Positions 1 to 9,976 are shown, numbered from the stretch's first letter. The stretch is DNA of 64,000 nt from Candidatus Izemoplasma sp. (GCA_007132465.1 SLOP01000005.1:1-64000), one strand, 5' to 3'. Notes: generated by a model from the sequence alone, not told the origin. Numbers and translations: made by a program.

Positions 1-2259
1 ACACCGGATGAAACGACACCGGATGAAACAACACCTGAAGTGACCGCAGACGTGCAATGGGGCGGAATGGATACCGCCACGGTCGAACCGTTTGGCCCGA
101 TGGTATTCCCATTTGACCCGATGTATGGTGTGACGGTAACGGTTGACGGCGCCGACTTCACGCATCTTGTGGAGTATGACACCGATGACCTCGACCAATA
201 TCGTGAAGGAACGTATGACGTCGTTTATACTCTGGAGATCGGTGATGACACATACACCGAAACACGCCAGGTAATTGTCGAAGGCGATGAGCATCTCGAC
301 AAGTTCCCGACCGGCACCTACTCATTCATGTTTGCAGAGACTGAAACACGTCACGAACTGTTTGCTGCCATGGAAAGCTACCTGCTTGAAACCATGTATG
401 GTGGTATTCCTGTCTTCTCGAACTCAGGATACGTCATGTATTCAGACCGCGTTGATCTTCCTGTGGACGAATGGATTCCCGTCATGGGATGGGCCGCGAC
501 ACTTGGCACACTGACTGCGGACGACTCAACCGTTGAGATGGCCGGTGAAGTACCCGGTAACCCAGATGAGTTTACGTTCCGTATGCGTCTCGGACAAAAC
601 CCGGCGACGCTACACCAGTGGATTTATCGTGACGCAACAAGCGCCGATGTCATTGGCTTCTTCTTAGACAACATGTATTACTTCACCATTGACGCTGAAG
701 GCGAAAGCTGGGAACTGCTTCCTTCAATGGCAAGCGACTTCCCGCAACCTCAAGACCCTACAATCTTGCCTTCTGGAGCCGTCATATCTGACGTGTGGGA
801 AGTGCCTTTGAGAGAAGGATTAAAATGGTTCTTCCACGATGACACACTTACTAATTACCCTGCATTGGCTGACCAAGACGACATCGTTGCACAAGACTTT
901 ATCGACACCTATAAGCTAGCGATCGACCAAGGTTGGTTCCGTGCGCTTGCTGGTGGCGGCGACTTCATGACTGCACCGCAAGAAATCTTGAACGCTCGTG
1001 CATACCGCGATGGCGACGCTGCCTGGGCAGACGTCGGACTCAAAGCTCTTGATGATACAACGCTTGAGTTCACGTTCGTGCAACCGATTGACGAATGGAC
1101 CGTCAGCTACTGGTTATCTTCATGGGTTATGACACCAATCCACATCGGACTCTTCGATTTGCTTGCAGATGACGACTTGGCTTACGGTGTTTCACCTGAA
1201 ACCACAGCGTATCATGGACCCTTCTACCTCGAGTACTATGAAGCAGACAGCACCATCGATTTGATTGAGAACCCCGAATTCCACAGCCCGGATCGTTACA
1301 ACATCACCGGCATTCAATATCAAATCATTGCTTCGGCCGAAGTGGCATTCCAAGCATTCTTGAACGGTGACTTCGACAGCATCGGTGTACCGGCTGCTGA
1401 AGTGCGCAACCACGTTGAAGACGCATTCTTCGTGCCTGGCGCAACCACATTCCGTATTATGATCAACATGCTGCAAACGCAGTATCGTCAAGATCAAATG
1501 TTCCCAGACAGCAACTACACGCCTGAGCCGATTCTTGGACACCCGGATTTCCGTAAGGCGATGTACTTTGCGATTGACCGTGAGCAACTCGCGGACTCTA
1601 TCGTAGCGACACCGCAACAGTTCCTCTACACTCAACAATACCTCGTCGACCCGGCGAACACGGATCTTGCTTTCCGTGACAGCCCACAAGGACTGCCGGA
1701 AGTTGTCGGTGCCGACCTTGGTTGGGACACGCATGGCTACGCGCCTGATGCTGCAACACTTTATTGGGAATCAGCCATTTCAGACATGGTTGAGCGTGGA
1801 TACTATAACTACGGCGACGTCATCGAAATGGATCTGCTCATCTTTAGCGGAAGTGTAGCACAAGCAACCTTTGGAGGACTCATTAAACTGTTCTTCGAAA
1901 GCACATTCGTTTATAATGTAGAGGGAGAAGACCCGATTAGAGTCGTTATACGTCCAGAAGCAAAAGACTTCCCGGGTATCTACTTCGACTGGATGATGAC
2001 AGGTCGCTTTGACCTCTCAATCGGCGGTATCTCTGGTTCAACCCTAAACGCTGCGTCGTTTATGGACGTCTTCGCCGATGACAACCGCGGTGGATTCACA
2101 CTTAACTGGGGTATTGACACATCTACACCAAACATTCTTGTAGAAGTTTACAACCCCGTCACTGAACAGATGGAAGAACAACTCTGGTCATTCAACGCCA
2201 TCCAACTTGGAATGGTAGGAACCGTTACCGTTGAAGATGGTTGGGAAGTTCTAGACTAA
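1..2259 (+). CDS. oppA: Oligopeptide ABC transporter substrate-binding protein OppA (5'-partial)
   Basis: The reading frame is open from base 1, so the start, signal peptide and any lipobox lie outside the window. The first visible residues are a repeated TPDET linker, suggesting a flexible tether. Next comes a roughly 70-residue beta-rich segment with the GTYDVVYTLEIGD pattern of bacterial Ig-like/DUF5011 domains. The rest resembles family 5 solute-binding proteins (SBP_bac_5), including the segment containing FRKAMYFAIDREQLADSI. Family knowledge: such proteins capture peptides outside the membrane and deliver them to OppBC. It lies upstream of oppBCDF but is separated from it by 448 bp with a terminator, allowing separate high-level expression. 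At more than 750 residues it is longer than a typical OppA (about 550). Peptide specificity is inferred from the neighbours. Confidence 0.85.
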   Translation, partial: TPDETTPDETTPEVTADVQWGGMDTATVEPFGPMVFPFDPMYGVTVTVDGADFTHLVEYDTDDLDQYREGTYDVVYTLEIGDDTYTETRQVIVEGDEHLDKFPTGTYSFMFAETETRHELFAAMESYLLETMYGGIPVFSNSGYVMYSDRVDLPVDEWIPVMGWAATLGTLTADDSTVEMAGEVPGNPDEFTFRMRLGQNPATLHQWIYRDATSADVIGFFLDNMYYFTIDAEGESWELLPSMASDFPQPQDPTILPSGAVISDVWEVPLREGLKWFFHDDTLTNYPALADQDDIVAQDFIDTYKLAIDQGWFRALAGGGDFMTAPQEILNARAYRDGDAAWADVGLKALDDTTLEFTFVQPIDEWTVSYWLSSWVMTPIHIGLFDLLADDDLAYGVSPETTAYHGPFYLEYYEADSTIDLIENPEFHSPDRYNITGIQYQIIASAEVAFQAFLNGDFDSIGVPAAEVRNHVEDAFFVPGATTFRIMINMLQTQYRQDQMFPDSNYTPEPILGHPDFRKAMYFAIDREQLADSIVATPQQFLYTQQYLVDPANTDLAFRDSPQGLPEVVGADLGWDTHGYAPDAATLYWESAISDMVERGYYNYGDVIEMDLLIFSGSVAQATFGGLIKLFFESTFVYNVEGEDPIRVVIRPEAKDFPGIYFDWMMTGRFDLSIGGISGSTLNAASFMDVFADDNRGGFTLNWGIDTSTPNILVEVYNPVTEQMEEQLWSFNAIQLGMVGTVTVEDGWEVLD

Positions 2260-2291
2260 GTTTTCACCGTTTTATTAGAACCGCAGTGTGC

Positions 2292-2332
2292 GAAGGAATA
2301 ACCCTCGCGGTTATTCCTTCCACCTTATTTTT
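2292..2332 (+). terminator. Intrinsic terminator after oppA
   Basis: A perfect 12-bp inverted repeat (2292-2303 with 2309-2320, loop of 5) is followed by a T-rich stretch. It probably uncouples oppA from oppBCDF. Confidence 0.75.
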
Positions 2333-2641
2333 AACTCTTAACTAAATAGGTTACTAAATCAAGCTATGCAAACCATCTTTGCATTGAGCATAGGTGGTTT
2401 GCATAATGTGTATTATGAGGGTTTCCCCTCCTTAACGATGACAATCACGGTTTTACGTAACGAATCGGACGCAATGGTGGTGAACTTCGCCGCTTCGGTA
2501 AGCGTGCGGTATAAAGAAATCAACCACACGTTCTTGTGAGCACGAATATCACGGGAACGACAGTGCTTTTATATCGGCGCGGGTTGGGTTGTTTTTACCG
2601 TTCGACGCCATGCGTTGGTTGTGCGTTATTGCGCCAGTGAT

Positions 2642-2669
2642 TTGTTCGTAAAAAAGTTTATGGTATACT
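2642..2669 (+). promoter_or_regulatory. Promoter for oppBCDF
   Basis: TTGTTC (2642-2647), a 16-bp spacer and TATACT (2664-2669). Just downstream is a short inverted repeat TTGAACCTCTTCAA (2672-2685) that could be an operator, then a purine-rich ribosome-binding site before the ATG at 2708. Confidence 0.6.
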
Positions 2670-2707
2670 TATTGAACCTCTTCAATACTTAGAAAGTAGG
2701 CGATCCT

Positions 2708-3805
2708 ATGCTAAGGTACACATTAATTCGGATAATTTGGATCATGATTATGATGGTGGCCATATTATCAATGAACTTCTTGATCCTCAAAAGCGCCCCC
2801 GCCTTCCCTCCCCCGACCGCTGAGGAACGCAACATGTGGTATCAACAACAGGTGTATGATGGGTTCTATACTGAACGCGTCATCCGCGACCCAGATATCG
2901 TGCGCGCGCTCCGAGAGGACACCTACGACCGGCATCCACAAGGCCTATACTTGCGTGAAGATTACATTGATGATCACGGTCAACGCCAAACTCAATACCG
3001 GGTCTATGAACCCGTGCCCATCGGCACACAGTATTTTCTTTGGGTAGGAAACATTGTCACCGACTGGAACTGGGGCTATTCAACGCGGGTGGCCGCCAAC
3101 CGACCCGTGTTCCAAGTATTGACCGAACGAATCCCAATCACGATGCGCCTCAATCTCGTGGCACTCTTCTTCTATATTCCCATTGGTTTTACGCTAGGAA
3201 TATGGGCTGCATTGAAGAAGAACACCGTCACGGATAACGTGATCTCGATTGCGGTTATGATTTTCATTTCAGTCCCGAGCTTCGTTGTGATGTTGCTGCT
3301 TGTGCTGGTATTTGGTTACCAGTTAGGTTGGTTGCCTCGACGATGGCCGCCGGGACGTGTTACCGGCGCGATACAATACACGTCGCTTGTGTTACCGGTG
3401 CTGGGCCTTTCCTTCCCCTCCATTGCCGGTCTGACACGACTCACGCGCGCCGAACTGACCGAAGTGTTGACATCGGAATTTCTCCTGTTGGCACGCACCA
3501 AGGGGCTAAACTACCGCCAGTCTGTCATTCGTCATGCGATGCGGAACTCCATGGTGCCACTTATTCCATCGGTTATTGCGTCGTTTGTCGGTTTGCTTAG
3601 CGGTTCGGTCATTATCGAACAGATTTATAGCATTCCCGGAACGGGCCAAATCTTCATTCGTGCCATTGAACCGAATAACCTAGACTACGACTTGATTTTG
3701 GGAATCACGGCGTTTTACACGATCATTGGCTTGTTTGCGGTTCTCCTCGTTGACTTGTCCTACGGCGTCGTTGACCCAAGAATCAGAATGGGGGCAAGAA
3801 AATAA
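2708..3805 (+). CDS. oppB: Oligopeptide ABC transporter permease OppB
   Basis: Membrane permease of the Opp/Dpp importer; it pairs with OppC to form the channel and docks on the ATPases. The N-terminal helix (about residues 5-30) is followed by an extracytoplasmic stretch of about 100 residues that is longer than usual, then the standard binding-protein-dependent transport core with about five more helices. The cytoplasmic coupling motif is visible as EFLLLARTKGLNYRQSVIRH, the EAA-loop signature. Length is 365 residues against about 310 for typical OppB; the extra is in the first external loop. It begins the oppBCDF operon. Its TAA stop overlaps the ATG of oppC by one base, indicating translational coupling. 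Confidence 0.92.
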   Translation: MLRYTLIRIIWIMIMMVAILSMNFLILKSAPAFPPPTAEERNMWYQQQVYDGFYTERVIRDPDIVRALREDTYDRHPQGLYLREDYIDDHGQRQTQYRVYEPVPIGTQYFLWVGNIVTDWNWGYSTRVAANRPVFQVLTERIPITMRLNLVALFFYIPIGFTLGIWAALKKNTVTDNVISIAVMIFISVPSFVVMLLLVLVFGYQLGWLPRRWPPGRVTGAIQYTSLVLPVLGLSFPSIAGLTRLTRAELTEVLTSEFLLLARTKGLNYRQSVIRHAMRNSMVPLIPSVIASFVGLLSGSVIIEQIYSIPGTGQIFIRAIEPNNLDYDLILGITAFYTIIGLFAVLLVDLSYGVVDPRIRMGARK

Positions 3806-6138
3806 TGGCTGGAACCTATCGAAAAGAAGAATTAGAGAGCCTATCAACCGAAGATTTTTCAATGGTTGATAAAGACGAACGAATTTTTGACAAGAAATTT
3901 GAGACCAAACCCGTTGGTTATTTTCGTGATGCCATGTCGCGCTTTGCGCGCAACCGCACGAACGTGGTTGCTTCACTCATTCTGTTTACGATGATTATGA
4001 TGGCCATCTTTGTGCCAATCTTAACCACGAAGTCATACGAGGGTATCCAACCAGAGTTGCAAAACCTCGGACCACGTTGGCCGATTGTTGAGCGCTGGGG
4101 CATCATGGATGGAAGTCGCGCTGTCACCGAGGTACGCGTGGATCGCGATACCATCGATCCCGAGACAGGCATCGGGCTTCCCTACTCAACCGTACCAGAT
4201 TACCTTCCCGAACAATTTCGTCGTGATTTCATGACATATAATGAAGACTATATTTACATGGATACGTTAACAAATGAAATCGAACCATGTTTCGGTTACA
4301 CCATTCGAGACAGCAACTGTTACGGCGGTGAAGTTATCTTCGGTTACGAAGGCAATCACCGCGTCATCACGTTATTGACTGACGACACATTAACACTCGA
4401 CCCGGATAAAACACCGACGCTGACTTTCAATGTGCCGATTAACGCAGGCATTCGCAGCATCAGTGTCATGGTTAGCTTTGACGGTGGCGCCACCTACACC
4501 AACCTTCAGACCCTTTATGAAAGCCGTTCAGTTGATGTTCCCGCTGGCGAACACCTTGTCGATTTCTTTGCCATCATGGACAGCGTCGATGATCCTTTCG
4601 ATACCCAGATTAAAATCACCATGTCATCCCGTGATGAGACAGTCCATGAAAACTTTGAGATGCTTTTTAACGACCAAGATAACGATGATGTGGCTATGAG
4701 CACAACCGTGGACTCCTTATATTACAGCGTCACCATGGAGAGCCTCGATGCTATCGCGTTTGACGGCGCTTTCGCAGATCCAAAAGCTGTGTTTGAACTT
4801 CTTGAAATGACCGAAGGGACCACCATCGATGTCATGGTTCGCAACCAGTACAATGCATTCCAAACCGTGGGGTCAATCACCGACGTCGTCACGTCTGAGA
4901 TTTCTGTTTACGGCGGCTTAGATCACACGAGTCCTTTCAGTTCGCCGCTTCGTTTCGCGCTTCGTTCTGAAAGCGACGACATTGAAATCACGATTGAATC
5001 CATCGCGATTCAACCGTTGTTTGGCGACCCGATTTATGAAGTGAGCGGGTGGTCGTTAGCACGCTTTAGTCGCGCCTCTGGTGAGACAACAGGCTATAAA
5101 TCACGCACCAATGCGACGCGTCACACCGCATCATTCCGTTATGACTCATACGGGGCCGCGTTCGATGAACAAGCGAGAACCATGGGCCGTTTTGAGTATG
5201 AAGCCTTACTTGATGAGTACGGCGATCGCTGTGAAATCACTGATCATCCCTTCATTGAAGACGATCCTAATGCCTGGGGATTCGAATCTCCGGACCCGGA
5301 TCGCCCCTGTATTTTCTCACGCGTTGATAGCCGCACCAGTTCGGTGCCAGGTCCTGGCGGAGTCGACACATTCAGTTACCGCCTATACATCAACTATGCA
5401 GTTGAACTGGGCTATGACACGTATCCGTTTTTCTACTTTGGCACCAACAGCCAAGGCCAAGACATGTTTGCGTTGACATGGTTCGGTTTGAGAACCTCAC
5501 TCATGCTTGGACTCATCGCCTCGTTGGTGAACATTACCATCGGCATCATCTACGGCTCAATCTCCGGTTACTACGGTGGTAAAGTCGACCTTGCGATGGA
5601 ACGTTTTGCTGAGCTTATCTCACGGATTCCATGGCTGGTTACCTTGAGCATTTTCATGGCCCTCATCGGGCCGGGAGCACTCACCTTGATTTTAATTTTG
5701 ATTGTGTCGGGTTGGGTTGGCATTGCCGGGGTCACCCGGACCCAATTCTACCGATACAAAGGCCGAGAATACGTGTTGGCATCCCGTACCTTGGGCGCAA
5801 AAGATTCACGACTCATTTTCCGTCACATTTTGCCCAACGGCATCGGCACCATCATCACCGCCAGCATCCTGAGCGTTCCCATGGTCATTTTCACCGAAGC
5901 TTCATTATCGTTCCTTGGCTTCGGTATTGGACACGGTCAGTCCTTCAGCATCGGACCCATTGAGCTCTCCGGAGTTTCCATTGGTGTGCTCTTGGCCGAT
6001 GGTCAAGCCGCGATGCTTAACCGCCCATACCTCACGGTATTCCCCGCCATCATCATTTCCATTCTGATGATCACGTTTAACCTGTTTGGTAATGCCTTGC
6101 GGGATGCATTCAATCCGTCATTGAGGGGGTCAGAATAA
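3805..6138 (+). CDS. oppC: Oligopeptide ABC transporter permease OppC with giant external insertion
   Basis: The C-terminal part (from about residue 540) is a normal OppC: GTNSQGQDMFALTWFG corresponds to the GTDxxGRDxF motif, several helices follow, and the EAA loop REYVLASRTLGAKDSRLIFR is intact. The N-terminus has the usual cytoplasmic OppC_N segment and one helix (about residues 53-73). Between them sit roughly 430-460 extra residues, beta-rich and acidic, that should face outside. The insert contains two Cys pairs (CFGYTIRDSNC near residue 155 and two more near 475-505) that could form disulfides. Total length is 777 residues against about 300 for the family. There is no sign of a frameshift or fusion joint. 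Role of the insert is unknown; recruiting or gating the peptide-binding protein is an inference. Confidence 0.9.
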   Translation: MAGTYRKEELESLSTEDFSMVDKDERIFDKKFETKPVGYFRDAMSRFARNRTNVVASLILFTMIMMAIFVPILTTKSYEGIQPELQNLGPRWPIVERWGIMDGSRAVTEVRVDRDTIDPETGIGLPYSTVPDYLPEQFRRDFMTYNEDYIYMDTLTNEIEPCFGYTIRDSNCYGGEVIFGYEGNHRVITLLTDDTLTLDPDKTPTLTFNVPINAGIRSISVMVSFDGGATYTNLQTLYESRSVDVPAGEHLVDFFAIMDSVDDPFDTQIKITMSSRDETVHENFEMLFNDQDNDDVAMSTTVDSLYYSVTMESLDAIAFDGAFADPKAVFELLEMTEGTTIDVMVRNQYNAFQTVGSITDVVTSEISVYGGLDHTSPFSSPLRFALRSESDDIEITIESIAIQPLFGDPIYEVSGWSLARFSRASGETTGYKSRTNATRHTASFRYDSYGAAFDEQARTMGRFEYEALLDEYGDRCEITDHPFIEDDPNAWGFESPDPDRPCIFSRVDSRTSSVPGPGGVDTFSYRLYINYAVELGYDTYPFFYFGTNSQGQDMFALTWFGLRTSLMLGLIASLVNITIGIIYGSISGYYGGKVDLAMERFAELISRIPWLVTLSIFMALIGPGALTLILILIVSGWVGIAGVTRTQFYRYKGREYVLASRTLGAKDSRLIFRHILPNGIGTIITASILSVPMVIFTEASLSFLGFGIGHGQSFSIGPIELSGVSIGVLLADGQAAMLNRPYLTVFPAIIISILMITFNLFGNALRDAFNPSLRGSE

Positions 6139-6139
6139 C

Positions 6140-8077
6140 ATGGCAGACAACGTTAAACTTAGAGTAGAAGACTTAACCATTTCCTTCCGGACGACCCAAG
6201 GGCTCGTGCGAGCTGTCCGAGGCGTCAGTTTCGACCTCACCGAAGGTGAAACTTTAGCTATCGTCGGCGAATCAGGAAGCGGTAAATCAGTCACAAGCCG
6301 CGCCATCATGGGCATTCTTGCCGGCAACGGCATCATTGACAAAGGGCAAATCATCTATGAAGGCCAGGATTTGACGAAAATTCATGAAGAAGATTTCCAT
6401 CGTATCCGCGGGGATAAAATCGGCATGATATTCCAAGATCCTATGTCCAGTTTGAACCCAATCATGAAGATCGGCAAGCAGATTACCGAAGGCATGCTGA
6501 TCAATGGCAAGCGGTTAAAAAACCGTTACAAAAACCTCGTCCATCGCAAACGCATGGATGTCATCAACACAAAAGTCGAGATTAAGAAAACGAAGAAGCA
6601 ATTTCGTAAAGACCTTAGCACGTTGAAAAAGGGCATTGATCCAGAGACCTTGAAGATTGAACGGTTAGAATATGAAAAAGAAATAAACCGTTTAGCAACA
6701 GCGCGAATCAACGCCAAAAGCGTCTATCTGGAAAAAGTCCGTCAACTCAAAGAAGCACTCGACAAAAAAGACCCAAAACAGAAGGCCGATTTTGACAAGA
6801 AAACGGCCGAGTATAAAGAAGATTATGAAGTCGAACTTGCCTCAGTCATCAAACAACGTGACGAACGCAAAGCAGCGTTTAAGGAAATTTCATCGAAGAA
6901 GAAAGATGTTGACCACACCGATGAAATCCGCGACACCAAGGCCAAATACCAAGAGAACATGAAAAAGCTGCACACGAAACTAAGTGAAGCTCGTGAGGCG
7001 TTAAAGGAAGGCAAGAAGGAAGCGAAAGCTGACGTAGACAAAGTGTGGCGCGAGGCGAAAGAAGAAGCGCACGAGAAAATCGCGAAAATCAAGAAGAAAC
7101 TCGTCGTGAAACGTCCGCCACAAAACGAAATTGACACCAACAAAGCAAAAATCGAGAAAGAAAAAGCGGAACTCAAAAAAACATTGGCCGAGTTGAAAGG
7201 CAAACTCAAGGCAGCCACCATGCCGGCAGTCAAACGCGGGTTAAAAGAGGATATCAAAAAAGCGAAAGCAGCAGGTAAAGAGCGCATCGCTGAAATTAAA
7301 ACCCAAGTAAAAACTGGCATGACGCTGAAAGAACGTCGCGCCATCCACAAAGAAATCATGCATGAGCGTGAAATGTTGCGCCGCGTCAAACACGTGACCC
7401 GCAAAGAGGCAACCGAGCGCGCCCTGGAAGTTATGGATGAAGTCGGCATTCCCGAACCCAAAAAACGCCTCAAGCAATATCCGTTCCAGTTTTCAGGCGG
7501 CATGCGCCAACGTATCGTTATCGCCATCGCGCTGACAGCGAATCCGGATTTGTTGATCTGTGATGAGCCGACCACGGCACTCGACGTGACAATTCAATCG
7601 CAAATTCTCGATCTCATTAAACGACTTAAAGAAGAACGAAGTTTATCAGTTATCTTCATCACCCATGACCTTGGCGTGGTGGCCAACATGGCCGATCGTG
7701 TCGCCGTCATGTACGCAGGGAAAATCGTTGAAATCGGTACGGCTGATGACGTTTTCTATAACCCGCAGCATCCATACACGTGGGCTTTGCTTTCCTCGAT
7801 GCCGGACTTAGAATCAACCGAACGTTTGTTCGCGATCCCCGGTACCCCACCAAACATGCTCTATCCACCTAAAGGGGACGCCTTTGCAGACCGAAATCCA
7901 TACGCGATGAAGATTGACTTCGAAAAAGAACCACCGTTCTTTAAAGTCAACGACCATCATTATGCTGCCACGTGGTTGTTGCACGAAAAAGCGCCTAAAG
8001 TGGACATGCCCGATGTCGTGAAACACCGTATCGAACGCATGACCGCAGATGAAGGCACGAAAGAGGTGAACAACTAA
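6140..8077 (+). CDS. oppD: Oligopeptide ABC transporter ATP-binding protein OppD with coiled-coil insertion
   Basis: ATPase of the Opp importer. Walker A GESGSGKS (residues 43-50) and the Q-loop [11 protein letters not shown] (97-107) lie at the normal places. The ABC signature FSGGMRQR appears only near residue 450, then Walker B LLICDEPT, the switch histidine in ITHD, and the oligopeptide-transporter C-terminal region ([16 protein letters not shown]). Between Q-loop and signature, about residues 122-405 are Lys/Glu-rich with heptad-like spacing, typical of a long antiparallel coiled coil. Length is 645 against about 340 for the family. It starts 1 bp after oppC, preceded by AGGGGGT, and its TAA overlaps the ATG of oppF. 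Confidence 0.9.
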   Translation: MADNVKLRVEDLTISFRTTQGLVRAVRGVSFDLTEGETLAIVGESGSGKSVTSRAIMGILAGNGIIDKGQIIYEGQDLTKIHEEDFHRIRGDKIGMIFQDPMSSLNPIMKIGKQITEGMLINGKRLKNRYKNLVHRKRMDVINTKVEIKKTKKQFRKDLSTLKKGIDPETLKIERLEYEKEINRLATARINAKSVYLEKVRQLKEALDKKDPKQKADFDKKTAEYKEDYEVELASVIKQRDERKAAFKEISSKKKDVDHTDEIRDTKAKYQENMKKLHTKLSEAREALKEGKKEAKADVDKVWREAKEEAHEKIAKIKKKLVVKRPPQNEIDTNKAKIEKEKAELKKTLAELKGKLKAATMPAVKRGLKEDIKKAKAAGKERIAEIKTQVKTGMTLKERRAIHKEIMHEREMLRRVKHVTRKEATERALEVMDEVGIPEPKKRLKQYPFQFSGGMRQRIVIAIALTANPDLLICDEPTTALDVTIQSQILDLIKRLKEERSLSVIFITHDLGVVANMADRVAVMYAGKIVEIGTADDVFYNPQHPYTWALLSSMPDLESTERLFAIPGTPPNMLYPPKGDAFADRNPYAMKIDFEKEPPFFKVNDHHYAATWLLHEKAPKVDMPDVVKHRIERMTADEGTKEVNN

Positions 8078-9498
8078 TGGCCAAGGAAACTCAACCGCTC
8101 CTAAGCGTTAGAAACCTCAAACAATACTTCAAAAGCGGTGTTGGACGAGCCAAGTTAGTTGTCAAGGCCATTGACGATGTCAGCTTTGACATTTACCCAG
8201 GTGAGGTCTTCAGCCTCGTGGGAGAGTCAGGTTGTGGCAAAACCACCACCGGACGGACCATCATTAAGCTCTACGACCCAACCGATGGCGAAGTTTTCTT
8301 CATGGGAAAACGCATTTCTGCCGGCGTGTTAAGCCTAAAAGAAGCCATACGCGCCACGCGTAAGCGCACCGCGGCAGACATTAAGACCATTCAAACAAAA
8401 ATTCAAGATGAAATCAGTGAAATCACCGGCGAAGCACGCGGCAAGCAAGCCATCGTCGCAGCCAAACTGAAGATTAAATCACTGAAACGCGATTATCGCA
8501 AGATGCGCCGTGAATACATGATTACCGGACGAGGCGCATTGATTCCCAAACTGGAAAACGATTTTTCAGAGAACCTCGAAAAAGCAGAGAAGGTCTTAGA
8601 AAAAGCTTTGGTATCGTACGAAAAAGAAGTGGCACGTGTCAAGGCTGCCGACGTGCAAAAAACGCCGGAGCAAAAAGCCAAAGAGAAAAAGATGATTGAC
8701 GAAGTCAAAGCGAAACATCAAAAAGACATCGACGCCATCAACAAAGAAAAAGACGAAGAAATCAAAAAATACGCCAAAGAAATTCGGATTCGTAAAAAGG
8801 TAACCGCCAACGCTGACACCGAACTCATGAAAAACATGCAGATGATTTTTCAAGATCCGATTGCCAGCTTGAATCCGCGGATGACGGTTAAAGAAATCAT
8901 CGCCGAAGGGTTACGCATCGCTGGCGAACGATCCGGCAAAGTCATCCTCAAAAAGGTGAATAAGGTGCTTGAAACCGTTGGGCTATTACCGGAACACGCC
9001 AGCCGTTACCCGCATGAGTTCAGCGGTGGACAACGTCAACGGATCGGGATTGCGCGGGCCTTGATTGTCAGCCCAGAGTTTATCATCGCCGATGAGCCAA
9101 TCAGCGCGTTAGATGTCTCCATTCAGGCACAGGTCATCAACCTGCTCAACGATCTCAGAGAAGAACTGGGCATCACCATCATGTTCATCGCTCATGACTT
9201 GTCGGTCGTCAAATACTTTAGCGATCGTATTGGCGTCATGTATTATGGTAAATTGGTTGAAATTGCAGACAAGAACGAACTGTTTAAGAACCCGTTACAC
9301 CCGTACACGCGTTCGCTGCTGTCAGCCGTTCCGATGCCTGACCCGAATCATGAGAAGACACGTCAACGCATTAAGTACGATCCTAACATGCACGATTATA
9401 GCGAGGATAAGCCGACCTTGCATGAAATTAAAAAAGATCATTATGTTTACGGAAACGATGCCGAAATAAAGGCGTATAAAAAAGAGCTGAAATCGTAG
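8077..9498 (+). CDS. oppF: Oligopeptide ABC transporter ATP-binding protein OppF with coiled-coil insertion
   Basis: Second ATPase of the importer. Walker A GESGCGKT (49-56), Q-loop [15 protein letters not shown] (about 258-272), signature FSGGQRQR (about 316), Walker [12 protein letters not shown] and the HD switch are intact. A charged Lys/Glu-rich segment of about 155 residues (roughly 94-248), predicted coiled coil, lies before the Q-loop, whereas in OppD the insert lies after it. Length is 473 against about 320. The C-terminus keeps the oligopeptide-type [15 protein letters not shown] motif. Its TAG stop overlaps the GTG of the next gene, so the small membrane protein downstream belongs to the same operon. 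Confidence 0.9.
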   Translation: MAKETQPLLSVRNLKQYFKSGVGRAKLVVKAIDDVSFDIYPGEVFSLVGESGCGKTTTGRTIIKLYDPTDGEVFFMGKRISAGVLSLKEAIRATRKRTAADIKTIQTKIQDEISEITGEARGKQAIVAAKLKIKSLKRDYRKMRREYMITGRGALIPKLENDFSENLEKAEKVLEKALVSYEKEVARVKAADVQKTPEQKAKEKKMIDEVKAKHQKDIDAINKEKDEEIKKYAKEIRIRKKVTANADTELMKNMQMIFQDPIASLNPRMTVKEIIAEGLRIAGERSGKVILKKVNKVLETVGLLPEHASRYPHEFSGGQRQRIGIARALIVSPEFIIADEPISALDVSIQAQVINLLNDLREELGITIMFIAHDLSVVKYFSDRIGVMYYGKLVEIADKNELFKNPLHPYTRSLLSAVPMPDPNHEKTRQRIKYDPNMHDYSEDKPTLHEIKKDHYVYGNDAEIKAYKKELKS

Positions 9499-9896
9499 TG
9501 AAACGTTTTTTCATCACGTTGGTGGTCAGTTTTGGCATCGTACTGATCATCTTGGTGTTTCAGCAGGGACGAAGCATCCTTGACTTTGCTGATGTTTTTA
9601 ACACTGAAAAAACGTATGGATACTATGTATCAAACGCGCTAGCCTATGTCGGCATCCCGATGTTCTTTATTAGCCTCATCATGATGACGGATGCCAACCG
9701 AGCCCTGATTAGCATGGGCTTTGCGATTCGCTCGATTATCCCTCGTTATCGCCAAAAGTATAGCGATTACTACGAGTTTCAGGAGAAAAAGCGACGAGAC
9801 GGCGGCGTCGGCATATTTGGTATCAGTTCCTTCATCATCAGCATCGCCTACATTGTGTTGGCGCTCATGCTGGGTGAAATGTATCCCCATCCCTGA
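9498..9896 (+). CDS. Small membrane protein, DUF3899-like
   Basis: A 132-residue protein with three hydrophobic helices (about residues 5-22, 48-66 and 105-127) and a basic, charged loop containing RYRQKYSDYYEFQEKKRRDGG. The layout resembles DUF3899 family proteins, which have no known function. It starts with GTG overlapping the oppF stop and is the last gene before a strong terminator, so it is co-transcribed with the peptide transporter. A helper role in that complex is conceivable but unproven. Confidence 0.55.
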   Translation: MKRFFITLVVSFGIVLIILVFQQGRSILDFADVFNTEKTYGYYVSNALAYVGIPMFFISLIMMTDANRALISMGFAIRSIIPRYRQKYSDYYEFQEKKRRDGGVGIFGISSFIISIAYIVLALMLGEMYPHP

Positions 9897-9907
9897 TATC
9901 ACAAAAT

Positions 9908-9936
9908 AGGCGGAAGACTTAAGTCTTCCGCCTTTT
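9908..9936. terminator. Bidirectional terminator between the opp operon and tal
   Basis: A perfect palindrome (9909-9932, 12-bp arms) flanked by A and T runs ends the opp operon on the plus strand and the def-tal operon on the minus strand. Confidence 0.85.
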
Positions 9937-9976
9937 GCATGGAAACAACGCGCACCGAATCGGCACGCGTCAATGG

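Larger units (their letters stand above)
2260..2707 (+). other. 448-bp intergenic region between oppA and oppB
   Basis: It holds the oppA terminator, a second inverted repeat (11-bp arms at 2365-2375 and 2395-2405, no T-run after it), and the oppB promoter near its end. The middle part (about 2410-2640) has no recognisable gene. A 57-codon frame at 2366-2539 has no ribosome-binding site. I recognise no riboswitch here. Confidence 0.6.

Noticed and set aside
2366-2539. 57-codon open frame between oppA and oppB
   Set aside because: No ribosome-binding site, it begins inside an inverted repeat, and the product has no recognisable pattern.
6823-7575. 250-codon minus-strand open frame opposite oppD
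   Set aside because: It mirrors the Lys/Glu-rich coiled-coil part of OppD. Its Ser/Phe-rich composition is what the complement of such codons gives, and there is no ribosome-binding site.
6140-8077. OppD as a fusion of an ATPase and an unrelated gene
   Set aside because: ABC motifs are present in a single frame on both sides of the insert, so it is one ATPase with an internal insertion.
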